Source of the DNA: Stentor coeruleus
Lineage: Eukaryota; Ciliophora; Heterotrichea; Heterotrichida; Stentoridae
Reading direction: 5' to 3'
NCBI GenBank assembly: GCA_001970955.1
Contig: MPUH01000814.1
Coordinates: 1-33,533, forward strand
Length of the DNA: 33,533 bases
Shown here: one piece after another, positions 1 to 10,200 of the stretch
Layout of the letters: every line of letters begins with the position of its first letter
How positions within the stretch are numbered: the first letter of the stretch is position 1
Program-made: the position numbers and the translations under genes
The notes under the pieces: generated by a model
What the model was told of the DNA's origin: nothing
Seen by the model: the letters and a program-made list of their open reading frames with translations, nothing else
The model's database searches: none

Positions 1-418
1 CTTTATGTCGCTTAAGTTTTTTATAGTTAGTGATCGTCTAGGAATATGAGGTTTTTCTTTTGGCACTTCTGTAAGGCTTGGAGAAAATACGGATTTGTAA
101 GTTGATATATAAGATTGATTCATCTCACCGCATATTGAAGTATCAAGTTCAGGATTTATATCTTTTGGGTCTTCGTGTTGCAAGGCCTGTGTCAATTTTA
201 TCGCTTCAATGCTAAGGAAGAGCCAACCTTGGCATTGATCTTTGATAAAAATTATTTCTAGTTCTTCAACATCTCTTTGATATTTATGCTTTAAATCATA
301 AGATATAATTGAAAATATACTTTTAGTCATGGCTTCTATCTCTGGGCATACTGCCTTAACTAAGTATGGCGTTATAGACTTTGTATTTTTCAAGTTTTAT
401 TAAAGTCTTTGATTTCAT
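1..418 (-). CDS. Unknown protein, 3'-truncated at the window edge
   Basis: A reading frame runs from an ATG at 330 to base 1 without a stop, giving 110 residues of good coding character such as DVEELEIIFIKDQ and WLFLSIEAIKL. The same frame stays open upstream of 330 and encodes ITPYLVKAVCPEIEA, so the real start is probably further up. An ATG at 418 opens MKSKTLIKLE in another frame, and the two frames join if one base is dropped from the T-run at 386-390 (an A-run on the coding strand). That may be a sequencing error or a different start. I do not recognise the family. A segment around residues 1-50 (counted from the 330 ATG) resembles a segment of the protein at 22094-23521. The 3' part lies outside the window. 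Confidence 0.55.
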
Positions 419-852
419 ATCTTGTTAGATGCAGTTAAAATGCACTGAATTATATTTGAATTGAATTTTTTATCTAAAATTAGTTGATATTCACCCGTAT
501 CGTGTCTCTCTCATTCTTGGCAATTTTTATTTAAAAAATCACACTTTCTACTAAAATTTCTTAATAAATAATATAATTATTTCTCTATATCCTATAATAT
601 AATCAAAAATGAAATAAGCTTTTACTATTTTCTATATCCAATACTACTATCCTCAATCTAAAAATTTCTTTTAAAACTCAAAATGAAATTCTCCCACACA
701 CATACAAAATTTTTCCTTTTTCTATACCAAACACAAAATTTATCATCAGCTAAAACCTTAAATAATTCTTATCAAAAACCTTAAAACCTCAAGCATATCT
801 CTAACCATATAATCTTACTAAAACCCTATTTCCCCACTATATTCCCTTATAA
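419..852. other. Intergenic, divergent promoter region
   Basis: This AT-rich spacer lies between two divergently transcribed genes, so it should hold both promoters. I see no RNA gene, no repeat and no convincing ORF in it. Confidence 0.5.
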
Positions 853-2442
853 ATGGAACCCGCCTATTTTAATGCATGCCAATTCCTCCAGTGGCTAAAC
901 CGTATACACATTGAGAAAAACCGCGAGCAACAAGGAGAACTTTTCATCAAACTTGCTGACTATCTTTACCAAATCTTTCACATCTGGTGCGATATTACAA
1001 ATCCGAACCTTCTCTACAAAGTTATCGAAATCCTCTCTCCTTGCTTAGATAACAACCTCTATTCCTCAATAATTTCCCAAGAAAGCTTAAACTTTATGCA
1101 CCCTTTTCCCTTTTCTATGCTACCAAAATATATACAAAACATTCTAGCAACACGAAAAATTGATAAAATCCCCCAATTTTATCGTATGTACGATATTATT
1201 TTTGAGAAGCAAATAATTATCCTCCCAACACCACAGTTTTTTTTATTCACTTTTATGGCTCAAAGTTGTAGAATAAGGCAGACTGAGTGGTTTGATTGTA
1301 TGAGTTTCTTAGAATTTATGTATGGCGACCCATTTCTCCTTCTTTATTCACAATATCTGACAAATTTAGACTCAGAAATGCTTACTTATTTAGTTACTTT
1401 AACTGAAGAGTATATAATTAAAGATTCTGGGATGAAAGTTGCTCCAGCTCCATCAAGACATTGTTGTGAGATGCTCCTTCTTATGGTTTATGTTCTTCAA
1501 AGACCTCAACATTTACTACTCCCATCATTTAGAATGGTTAGTATAAATGAAGAATCATTACTTTTCTCTATAAAAGAATCCTTGTATCTTTTTTTCAAAA
1601 ATATGTGTCTGAAATGGCAGGAAGGGCCAAATAGTTATTGCTCGTTTATTGGAGAAGTTTGGTTACAATATATAACCCCATGGAAACGAAGTCAGATACT
1701 TGAAGATTATTTTGTATCTGATTGTTTACCAATAGCTGTTAAAGGTAAAAGTGAAAAAGCTTATAAAGGAGATGAACAGTTTTGGGAAGAATATATTGAA
1801 AATTCCTTACTTTTCTACACTGAGATTTTTGGGCTTATGGGAAAATTGCTTTGTTCTGATATTCTTTTTAGGCAAGGGGATATTGATTTACTTGCAAGAT
1901 TTTCTATGGCTTATGCACAAGATACTGAAGGGTATATTTTAAATGGGCATCTTAATTTGAGACAATTAAAACAGTGGACTAAAGTTGGACAACTTCCTCA
2001 GAAAATTGAAGAAATGATTGTAAAAGCTGGGGTTAATAGAAATGTTCTTTATCCGTTTGATGATGCAACTGTTGTAACTACTTTTGAAAATATTGTCCAT
2101 AAAACTATGAGTCTTGGATATCCGGAGTTTTATGATATTAAGAAAAATTGGGGATCTTTACTTGGGTTAAGGGAGAGGAGTAATGAAATTCAGTTTATGA
2201 GAAAAGAAATTAAATTAAACCCGGACTTTACTAGAAGTCTATTAAATGTTTGGGAAAAGCCTATTCGTAGTGATGAACTGTCTATTCTTTACTTGATATT
2301 TCGTTTCTTAGCTTATTGTATTGATTGTTTAAGAGGAATTGATAAATGGCCTCCAGAGACTAATTTACGATTCTTTGTCAGCTATACAAACCTAGGTTTT
2401 ATTTTATTGGCCGCCTATGCTTTAAGTTTTATAATCTTTTAG
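853..2442 (+). CDS. SMPD4-like (neutral sphingomyelinase 3) family protein
   Basis: This 529-residue protein resembles sphingomyelin phosphodiesterase 4. The best marks are WLQYITPW at residues 270-277, matching the 'W-x-x-Y-x-x-PW' signature, and YIENSLLFYTEIF at 314-326, matching the family's helical segment after it. Residues 510-529 are a C-terminal hydrophobic helix with almost nothing after it, as in SMPD4, which is tail-anchored in the ER and nuclear envelope. The family is reported to cleave sphingomyelin to ceramide and phosphocholine and has links to nuclear pores. The protein is shorter than the animal forms, which run to roughly 800 residues; the long middle insert is missing. The start is the first ATG, preceded directly by TATAA. 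The stop is TAG. Family assignment rests on remembered motifs and is fairly sure; catalytic activity is not shown. Confidence 0.72.
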   Translation: MEPAYFNACQFLQWLNRIHIEKNREQQGELFIKLADYLYQIFHIWCDITNPNLLYKVIEILSPCLDNNLYSSIISQESLNFMHPFPFSMLPKYIQNILATRKIDKIPQFYRMYDIIFEKQIIILPTPQFFLFTFMAQSCRIRQTEWFDCMSFLEFMYGDPFLLLYSQYLTNLDSEMLTYLVTLTEEYIIKDSGMKVAPAPSRHCCEMLLLMVYVLQRPQHLLLPSFRMVSINEESLLFSIKESLYLFFKNMCLKWQEGPNSYCSFIGEVWLQYITPWKRSQILEDYFVSDCLPIAVKGKSEKAYKGDEQFWEEYIENSLLFYTEIFGLMGKLLCSDILFRQGDIDLLARFSMAYAQDTEGYILNGHLNLRQLKQWTKVGQLPQKIEEMIVKAGVNRNVLYPFDDATVVTTFENIVHKTMSLGYPEFYDIKKNWGSLLGLRERSNEIQFMRKEIKLNPDFTRSLLNVWEKPIRSDELSILYLIFRFLAYCIDCLRGIDKWPPETNLRFFVSYTNLGFILLAAYALSFIIF

Positions 2443-2565
2443 CTAGTTTGATCATTTTATAAATCATTTTATATATATACTGCTATAAACTCCATATCTT
2501 AATTTTATTTCTCTCAATTTCACTGATAATCTGCTAAAAAAGCATCTTAGCTATCCGTTTTAATA

Positions 2566-3291
2566 ATGCTTTTCACCATTCTCCAGCTTTTACAAGTTTC
2601 CGCACTTGAGGACTGTGAAAGCAAGTCTCCCTTTACTGAGACTTTCGACACCTACGAGTTCAAATTGATGATAATGCCTTACAGCTACTCATTTTTAGAA
2701 CCTTTTCTCACTTCTACCATTATATATGCTCATCATGACCATCATCATCAAACCTATATCGATAAGCTAAACTCTTACCTTGAAGGGATGCCTGATCTTC
2801 AATCTTTAACCCTAGCAGACTTAAATCTAATGGCTAAAGACGATACAACTCTTCAAAAACATGCAGGAGGTGCTTACAACCACAATTTGTATTGGTACTT
2901 TCTTACAAGTCCCTTATGTGCGAAAGCTGGACCAGAAGGACTTTTATTTGATAAAATTGTAGAACAATGGGAATCTTATGAGAATTTTAAAAATGAGCTG
3001 ACTACTAAGATGAAAGACCTTTTTGGATCAGGATGGGTTTGGGCTTGTGTTAATGAAGAAGGAGATATTGAAATCAGAATAACTTCTAATCAGATAAACC
3101 CATTAATGCAAGTAGATAGTAGTATTTGTTACCCATTCCTTGGTAATGATATATGGGAACATGCATATTATTTGAAGTATATGTGGGATAGAACAGCATA
3201 TATTGACTCTTATTTCACTGCAATTGACTGGGATCAAGTAGAGTTTTTCTACACCGAATATGCAAGTCAGTTTAGGCCAGTTCCAATTTAA
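2566..3291 (+). CDS. Superoxide dismutase, Mn/Fe family
   Basis: Converts superoxide to hydrogen peroxide and oxygen at a Mn or Fe centre. The four metal ligands can be placed: His56 in the H-rich segment before QTYIDKLN, His106 in GGAYNHNLYW, and Asp195 and His199 in DIWEHAYYLKYMW. GSGWVWACV at 154-162 is the usual core. Gly102 with Gln176 in TSNQINPLM is the arrangement of Mn enzymes, where the active-site Gln comes from this second position, so Mn is more likely than Fe. The protein is 241 residues, with about 35 extra residues at the N-terminus. These begin MLFTILQLLQVSAL, which looks like a short signal peptide, so the enzyme may be secreted or enter the secretory pathway rather than mitochondria. 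The gene follows the SMPD4-like gene by 123 nt on the same strand. Confidence 0.93.
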   Translation: MLFTILQLLQVSALEDCESKSPFTETFDTYEFKLMIMPYSYSFLEPFLTSTIIYAHHDHHHQTYIDKLNSYLEGMPDLQSLTLADLNLMAKDDTTLQKHAGGAYNHNLYWYFLTSPLCAKAGPEGLLFDKIVEQWESYENFKNELTTKMKDLFGSGWVWACVNEEGDIEIRITSNQINPLMQVDSSICYPFLGNDIWEHAYYLKYMWDRTAYIDSYFTAIDWDQVEFFYTEYASQFRPVPI

Positions 3292-4193
3292 TTAGAGTAA
3301 TTTTTTTATGTTGAATTCTTTTTAAATATGATTGAAAACTTTGTGGGAATTTTTTTTTTGTATATAAAGTTAATTTTTTATTACTTTTAGAAAGAAGATT
3401 TATTATTGATAATAGATTTAGATATGTGAATTGAGGTTCAGAAAATACGGCTACCGGCCCTATGTAGGAACTTTTTAAACAAAATTATGGGCTAAAAATA
3501 TTATTTGAAATTTTGCTGTTTATATTAGAAAATATTGTAATTTTAATTTCTAATTGAGATTTGGTTTTTATTATCTGTTGCTGGTTTTAGTTAATTCTTG
3601 ATTATTTTAAGACTAGAATAAGGGTTATCACAGTTTTTTATAATAAATTATTAGTGAAATATTTTCCTTATATTGAGATTTCATTGAGTATATTTTTGCA
3701 ATTGAATGTAGTTATAAACTAAAACTGATCTATAGATATAATTTTACAGTTTCTGATAAAATTAACTGATATTATATGAAATCATAGAATCCATAAATAT
3801 AATACTTATAAGAATATTATAATCATATAAATACAGTAAATCTGTCACAAGTTTATACTACAAAGCAGAGCAAAAAATGTAAACTTAGACAGGTGTAAAC
3901 TTTATAGAGATTTTCTAAAAAAAGTTATCGTAACCTAACTAAAATAAAGTAAACTCTATCATATGTTTTCACTACAAAAGCAGAGTAAAAAGTGTAAATT
4001 TAAACAGGTTTTACTTTATAACAAATCCTATATTTCTAAACTTTATAAAATCATTATTAATAAACTATTATAAATCTTATCCAAATACTTAAATAAATTT
4101 TCTATTAGAAATATCTCAGCTAAACCATATAAATTATTTCATAAACAAATAATATAAAAATCATAACATTGTAAATCCATTTAATCCTTATTA
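3292..4193. other. Intergenic, between convergent genes
   Basis: AT-rich spacer between the 3' ends of the superoxide dismutase and EF-hand genes. It holds two items listed separately: a GC-rich patch at 3445-3476 and a pair of direct repeats at 3835-4020. I see no coding potential. Confidence 0.5.
3835..4020. repeat. Two-copy imperfect direct repeat, 73-nt units
   Basis: Copy 1 is 3835-3907 and copy 2 is 3948-4020, so the period is 113 nt with a 40-nt spacer. Both copies share the order AGTAAA, ACTACAAA-GCAGAG, AAAA-TGTAAA, ACAGGT and ACTTTATA, with scattered substitutions. The unit is not coding and lies near the 3' end of the EF-hand gene. Its function is unknown. Confidence 0.6.
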
Positions 4194-4706
4194 TTACTTC
4201 TTCTTACCTTTCTTTCCTTTCCCTTTTTTCTTCCCTCCACCTTTTGCTGGTGAGTTCTGAGCTGCGACAATTGCCCTAACTACTTCCTTATAAGAAATAT
4301 CCCCAAGCCCTCCATCATCAAAATCTTTTATCATTTCTTCCACTTGTTCCTCATTCAAATCTTTATTAAAAGCTAAAAATGCATCTCTAAGCTCTTCACA
4401 TTTTACACTTCCAGTATTATCCTTATCAAAAGCTCTAAATGCATCTAAAAGTTCTTTTTCTTTATTATCCCTTGTAAGTCTTTTAATCATAATTGCTCTA
4501 AATGTATCATAATGAATTAGTTTAGAATCAAATGCATCATGTTCTTCTGCATATTCTTTAAGTTCTTCATCTGTTGGGTTTTGACCTAAGGCTCTCATAA
4601 CAGTTGCTAAATCATCTCTTGGAATACTTCCCACACCATCACTGTCAAAAAGATCGAAAGTTCTTTTAAACGCTTCATTTTGCTCTATTGGGATATCTTC
4701 ATCCAT
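4194..4706 (-). CDS. EF-hand calcium-binding protein, calmodulin/centrin-like
   Basis: This 170-residue protein has the four-EF-hand layout of the calmodulin-centrin-troponin C superfamily. EF1 loop is residues 21-32 (DSDGVGSIPRDD, with Asp instead of Glu at position 12). EF2, around 55-69, is degenerate. EF3, 94-105 (DKDNTGSVKCEE), is canonical. EF4, about 130-141, is weakened at loop positions 3 and 5. So one or two sites should bind calcium well. The last 16 residues are almost all Lys and Gly, an unusual basic tail that could bind acidic lipid, RNA or tubulin. Heterotrich contractile fibres use centrin-like proteins, but nothing here shows this is one of them. The start is the first ATG, preceded by TATATAAA. 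Confidence 0.85.
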   Translation of the reverse strand: MDEDIPIEQNEAFKRTFDLFDSDGVGSIPRDDLATVMRALGQNPTDEELKEYAEEHDAFDSKLIHYDTFRAIMIKRLTRDNKEKELLDAFRAFDKDNTGSVKCEELRDAFLAFNKDLNEEQVEEMIKDFDDGGLGDISYKEVVRAIVAAQNSPAKGGGKKKGKGKKGKKK

Positions 4707-5256
4707 TTTATATAACTACTGTTATTAGTGATTTGATTCAGAAGTTATTTATATGGAAAAAGTTATTTTTTTTTCAGTAGAATTGCTGATGACTGTTTTC
4801 ATAATAAAAATTGAATTTTGATTAGAAGATTTTGTGGTAAGAAAATTATGATATTTTATTTGATATAATATAGTATGAGAAAATAAGATGAACAAAATAT
4901 GATATTAGATTTTAGTAAGTATTATGGTTTAGCATTAAATATTAAAGCATTTTTAGTATATAAGTAAACTATTAAAATATCCTCAAATAGTTTCTAACTA
5001 ATACCTAAGAGTTTTATCTAAGATTTGCATCTGAAAATCAAAGACCATTACAATTACTTATATATTTTTGCCTGCTTCTCAAACATGATATTTTCAAGAT
5101 TTAATAAAGAGGAGATTTTACCAAAAAAAAGACATTCGCTATTCTGTATGTGGCAAGCTTTAGTGATAATAATTATTAAATTTAAATACTTAAAATTGAT
5201 CATAGATTTATTTTATGAACTTTGATTAAAATATCCTAAAAATAGCCTTTCTATCA
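4707..5256. other. Intergenic, nothing recognised
   Basis: AT-rich spacer upstream of the EF-hand gene. A 66-codon plus-strand ORF at 5025-5225 is low-complexity and hydrophobic with no ATG (it opens with TTG), and I do not regard it as a gene. Confidence 0.4.
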
Positions 5257-5448
5257 TTATCCTCGGTACGCATTTTGACGCAAATTTGAGTAGTTATTTT
5301 GAGGAGTACTCAGATTTACACTATTATATAATTGATTCTGATAGTAAATAGGAATAATTTTAACTTGTATTCCTTGCTGAACATATGAATGAGCTATTTG
5401 CTCTGCCTTAGCATAATTTCCTGAATTTATAGCCGAAGCAAGATCCAT
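5257..5448 (-). CDS. Small unknown protein (63 residues)
   Basis: A short ORF with a balanced amino-acid mix, unlike the Lys/Ile/Phe-rich noise ORFs around it. The first half is likely helix then strand (AINSGNYAKAEQIAHSYV, then GIQVKIIPIYY). The second half is rich in Asn, Gln and Tyr. The ATG is directly preceded by TATAA, as in several firm genes of this window, and the stop is TAA. The family is not recognised. It could be a real small protein or the remnant of a larger one. Confidence 0.45.
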   Translation of the reverse strand: MDLASAINSGNYAKAEQIAHSYVQQGIQVKIIPIYYQNQLYNSVNLSTPQNNYSNLRQNAYRG

Positions 5449-5661
5449 TTATAATCTATAAATCAGAATTGAGATTTTATGAATAGCAAATATTTTTTTA
5501 TATACACTTTATCTAGATTTAATTAGATCATTATACACATAAACCAATTTTAAATTTCTTTAATAAAATCATTAAACTTCTACTTTAAAATGTATAAAAG
5601 TTTATCATTACAATATTTATTATAATTCAATATAAGAAACAAGCATTATAAAATCTAATCA

Positions 5662-6567
5662 CTAATATTCATAAGGTTTACTAAACTTTTTACCGCATAT
5701 TGGTACTAAAACAGAACAAAAATTCATAACAACATACATCACAGCATGTTTCCAATGCCCACTTGAATAAACTCTTTTGCCAAGTAGGTCAATTGTTTTT
5801 TTAGCACAAGCATTTTTCGTTAATATCATAGGCTTTTCTTTAATATACTGAGTTGCTGGTGATTCAATAAGTGAAGGTTGAATGCATAAAACTTCTACAT
5901 TTGAACCAGTACATTTATTTTGTATATTCATATCAAGGGAAAAAACCAAACTAAAAATTAAATCAAAAGCTTTACATGAAGAGTACACAGATAAATTTTG
6001 CAATGGACATACAGCTGAAATAGAGCTAACATTGATAATTCCTGTTTGTTTACGTAAATATGTTTTCTCTAAGAATGCTTTAGTCATGAAGACTATAGGA
6101 AATATATTTAAAGCAAGCATATGTAATATATTTTTTTCACTATATAGAAATTCTTTTACATGTCCAACACCCACATTGTTTACAAGTACTCCTATGTCTA
6201 AATCTTTTATTTGAGATGAGACTTTATTATAAAATAAGATTGGATCTTTTGGGCAATTGTAAAAATCATATTCAATATTCACAACTTGGATATTGTATTT
6301 GTCTTTTAATGACTGCGCAGATTTGTTGAGTTTTGAAGGATTTCTACCGATTTGGACGATATTAAAGCCTTTTTTTGCTAGCTCTTCAGCGAAACCAAGC
6401 CCAAAGCCATCAGTACATGCTGTTATTATGGCCCAAGTATCTGGCTGAAATGTATAATCATTTCCCCATTCAAAAATACCTAGAATAATATTCAATAGCT
6501 CTAGTGAAATCCTAGCCAAATAGCAAAAGCCAACAATAAAAAGTATGCATTCGCACAACATTAGCAT
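5662..6567 (-). CDS. Short-chain dehydrogenase, 3-ketoacyl-CoA reductase / HSD17B12 type
   Basis: A 301-residue NAD(P)H-dependent short-chain dehydrogenase. Residues 5-32 form an N-terminal membrane helix, as in the ER-bound very-long-chain 3-ketoacyl-CoA reductases and 17-beta-hydroxysteroid dehydrogenase 12. The cofactor loop is TACTDGFG at 49-56, followed by NNVG at 130-133. The active site is Ser182 in INVSSISA, then Tyr195 and Lys199 in the YSSCK motif. The likely role is the first reduction step of fatty-acid elongation, by family analogy. One oddity is the cofactor loop, where the usual first Gly of TGxxxGxG is Ala50. The C-terminus carries a second hydrophobic stretch near 277-290. 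It is transcribed divergently from Piezo. The stop is TAG. Confidence 0.85.
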   Translation of the reverse strand: MLMLCECILFIVGFCYLARISLELLNIILGIFEWGNDYTFQPDTWAIITACTDGFGLGFAEELAKKGFNIVQIGRNPSKLNKSAQSLKDKYNIQVVNIEYDFYNCPKDPILFYNKVSSQIKDLDIGVLVNNVGVGHVKEFLYSEKNILHMLALNIFPIVFMTKAFLEKTYLRKQTGIINVSSISAVCPLQNLSVYSSCKAFDLIFSLVFSLDMNIQNKCTGSNVEVLCIQPSLIESPATQYIKEKPMILTKNACAKKTIDLLGKRVYSSGHWKHAVMYVVMNFCSVLVPICGKKFSKPYEY

Positions 6568-7244
6568 GGATTATTATGATAATATTAAAATGAAATGGGA
6601 CTTGAAATACAAATAATTTTTTAAGTGATGATTAGAAGGTTTTCTAATTAGTAGAATTCTATTAAATAGTTATAAATTCAGTATACGTAAATATTATAGG
6701 ATTTTCAAGTTAAAATAATTTATAATCTTACTTAGAATTTGCACTTTTTTATTATGATTGAATATTTTTATTTGATACAAAGATATTTTAATTAGTTTTT
6801 ACGTAATTATAAAAATTATTTTTAAAAATTATCAAATACGTCTTTAAAAATCACGAATGAAAAGTTTTTGATTCCTAATTAAAAATTCAAACTTCATTTT
6901 AACTATACCATATAAATTTATTTTCTTATAAGCAAGAAAATGATTTCAATAATCGCTTCTTATTATAACCTATTATATACACTTCTAATTTTAACTATTA
7001 TTAAAAAATCATCTAAAATCCTAACTAATTTCATTTTCTAATTCTAAAAAACCAATTTATCATTAAAAGCTTAAAGTAAAACTTTCATCATACATTTACA
7101 TGGGAAAACTATAGTTAAAAGTCTTACAAAGGATTATATTGTAAAAATGATTAGTAAAAACTTAATTCCAAAAATCAAATCAATGCATTTATTACTACTA
7201 AATTCAACAACAACAAATGTTATAAGAAAGATGTAGTAAAAAAT
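6568..7244. other. Intergenic, divergent promoter region
   Basis: AT-rich 677-nt spacer between the divergent dehydrogenase and Piezo genes, so it should contain both promoters. I find no repeat, RNA gene or coding stretch. Confidence 0.5.
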
Positions 7245-10200
7245 ATGATAGATGGGATGCTAAATACTGTGCTGCTCTATGTTGGTGTTTACAACCCAAC
7301 AGTGCTTTCACAAGGATATACTTTGCTAAGCGCTATTATATGGGCAACTTATTTCAGAAGGTCTCTAGTTTCAAGTTTAATGTATAAACTAGTGATAATA
7401 TACTCAGTTCTTATCCTCGCGGCCAAATTGTTGCTTTTGACTATGTATTGGATAAACTCATCCTTATCAGTTTTTTCAAACAAATCACTATTCACTTTCT
7501 TAGGTCTTGTCTTAGCGAAATCCTTCAACTACGCAATGTTCATGAATTTTTACCCTGAGCTTGTTGGGATAATTGTAAGCATTTTAGGGATTCTTTACCG
7601 AAAACGTCTCCAAAGTAACCCTCAGAATTTAATACGCCGTTCAGTAATGGGGATAATAGTATTATTAAACCTACTCATTGTTAGTCTTAGTTATTATAGC
7701 GCAGCCAATACTGTTTATTTTGTTATACTAATAATTTGGATTGCTTTTTGGGGCTATAGAATTAATGAAAGATTCCTACTTCATGGAGTTGGGCTTCTTT
7801 CATTTTTGGTTTTATCACAAATTTCATTCTCAGGTTTATATAACCTTTTGCTTAAAAATTCATTATCAGAAGACTTGTCAATCAAACTTGGGGTTTTAAG
7901 CATGCGACAAGACTCGATTTTTTGTTTTATTTCGACTTTTTTCTTGTTTTTTACATCTGCCTCACTTACTCGAAGACTTGTTGTCAGGTTTAACTACTCG
8001 TTTATAGCTGAAGGTCGATTGGATTCGGTACCTCTTGTTAGAAGAGGGACTCAAGGTGATGAATTACCAACTTTTTTTAATCAGATTATGACATATTTAT
8101 CATTTACCCTTATTTATGGGATTTGCGTTTTTAATGTGTTTTTGTGGATCGCTAATTTTAATGGGTATATACATTTACTCATGTTATTTTGGTTATTTTA
8201 TTCGATTATTGAAAAATCCATGCAAAGGTTGATGATTGTCACGAGGAACTTTTTTATTCCAATTCTGTTTATTGATTGTGTATTTTGCTATGTTTATAAT
8301 CTTATTGACTTAGAGACAATGTTTTTTATTGGAGATTATAAGAAGAAATATTCAGTTTTGTATGTTTTTTATGAGATTTGGACGATTTCTATGTTCTTAT
8401 TATTACAGAGAAGGATAAGGAAAAAAGAGTATGACCAACATGCTAGTTCAATAACAACTAATTTGGCTATTGGAGTATTATTAGAAAACTCTAGTAGAGT
8501 ATCTTTAATTGTTGTATTCCTGATCGGCCTTTCAAGAATAAATGTGTTTCATTTAGGATTCATGGCAATATTTTTAGTGTTTATCCTCAACTCCAGCATA
8601 TCAAAAAAATATTGGATTGTCTTGGTTTACTATACTCAATTTACTCTTCTAACAATTTATACTGTAATTATTTTAAAAGAATCTGGAGCCAACCTCGGTA
8701 GTGATGAAGCTCTTAGTATAATCGGTTTTGAAACTCGTGGAATGGAACTCGTAGCAGGAATTTTTCCAAAAGATTATCTAGTATGGATGCTTTTATTATC
8801 TGCAGCAATGCAACTAAGCGCTTATCGTAGTAGTTATGTCCGTGATCGAAAACAAGCTCTCCAAACTGGAACTAAATCAAAAGTTATTGTAATCTTCTCC
8901 AAAATTTATCAATGGATACTGTTTCTTTTTATCTGGATTGTTTATACAGCCCTATTCCTAGCAATAAATATGTCTTCTTTAAACTTATTAAATTTCGGAA
9001 GATATTTAGTCCTAGTCGTTTTATTTGCAATGCATGTTTTTAAAACCTCTCAGCCTTTAATTGATAATTTTATTAAAGTAGACAAACATTGGAATTTACT
9101 TACTTATTATAGTGGGGCAATACTTGTTGTTAGATATTTGTATCAATTTTTTACGTTTGTCCCTGGGATGAGTTTTGGCTCGGATTTTATTGGAATTAAA
9201 ATATATGATGATGGGGCTTTATATGAAAACATGGCAACTGATTGTGTGATATTATTAATGGTTGAATATCAAAAAGCTAGAACAAATTCTAATAGGCAAG
9301 GGCATATGATGAGTGTTGATTTTTTAGAAAATTTCAGTGTTACAGAGCTTATTAGGAAAAAAACTATAACACCAAGTAGTAGTTTTAATTGGATTAAAGA
9401 TATTGGGGCGAAATATTATGTTTATTTCTATACAATAGTTATNTTTTAATTGGATTAAAGATATTGGGGCGAAATATTATGTTTATTTCTATACAATAGT
9501 TATTATTATAACAGCTATACTTTGGAGAATCAGTATATCGATGATTGTATATTTATTAAGCATTTGCGTGTTTTTTGTTTATGTTGAAAAACATATGAAT
9601 ATGTGTGTTAAAGAAAAAAAATGTAAGTCTATGGTGACTATGACGAATTATAGGATAAATCTTTATAAGTGGCTTATGATAGAAACAATTATTTATATGA
9701 TTTTATCATATTGTGCATTTTTGTTTAAAAAAGTAGTCTTAACAGTTAATTATGACTATTGTCGATGGGCTTATTTTGTTATGGGTTTCAGTATTCCAGA
9801 TAATGATTTTTTACTAGTTGAAAACTATATTTATCTGATAATCCTCATACTTTTAACTTTTGAAAGGCATTTTCTTGATGGAATTAAAGGAGAATTCGCC
9901 CCAGATCCAACTCCTGTAAGTCAGAAACTTGGTTTGACAGTTAAAATATTAGCAGAAAGTTTTACTCCATCAGTAATATTAGCGATTGGTTTTTTTAAGA
10001 TTACTTTTGTGACTATTTTCAATTCTACTGCTGTTATTATTTCTATATGTCTTAAACCTATGCATCGAATTAGATTCCTTTATTATTGTTTGTTTACTAT
10101 AAGTTTTTTGCAATACTTGTCTCTATTAGTAAATTTATCATCTTATGATTCACCTTATAAAACTCCTAATTATGGACCTGATCCTTTATGGATGATATTT

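Noticed and set aside
5025..5225. 66-codon ORF on the plus strand
   Set aside because: Its opening codon is TTG rather than ATG, and the product is low-complexity Ile/Lys/Phe without any motif.
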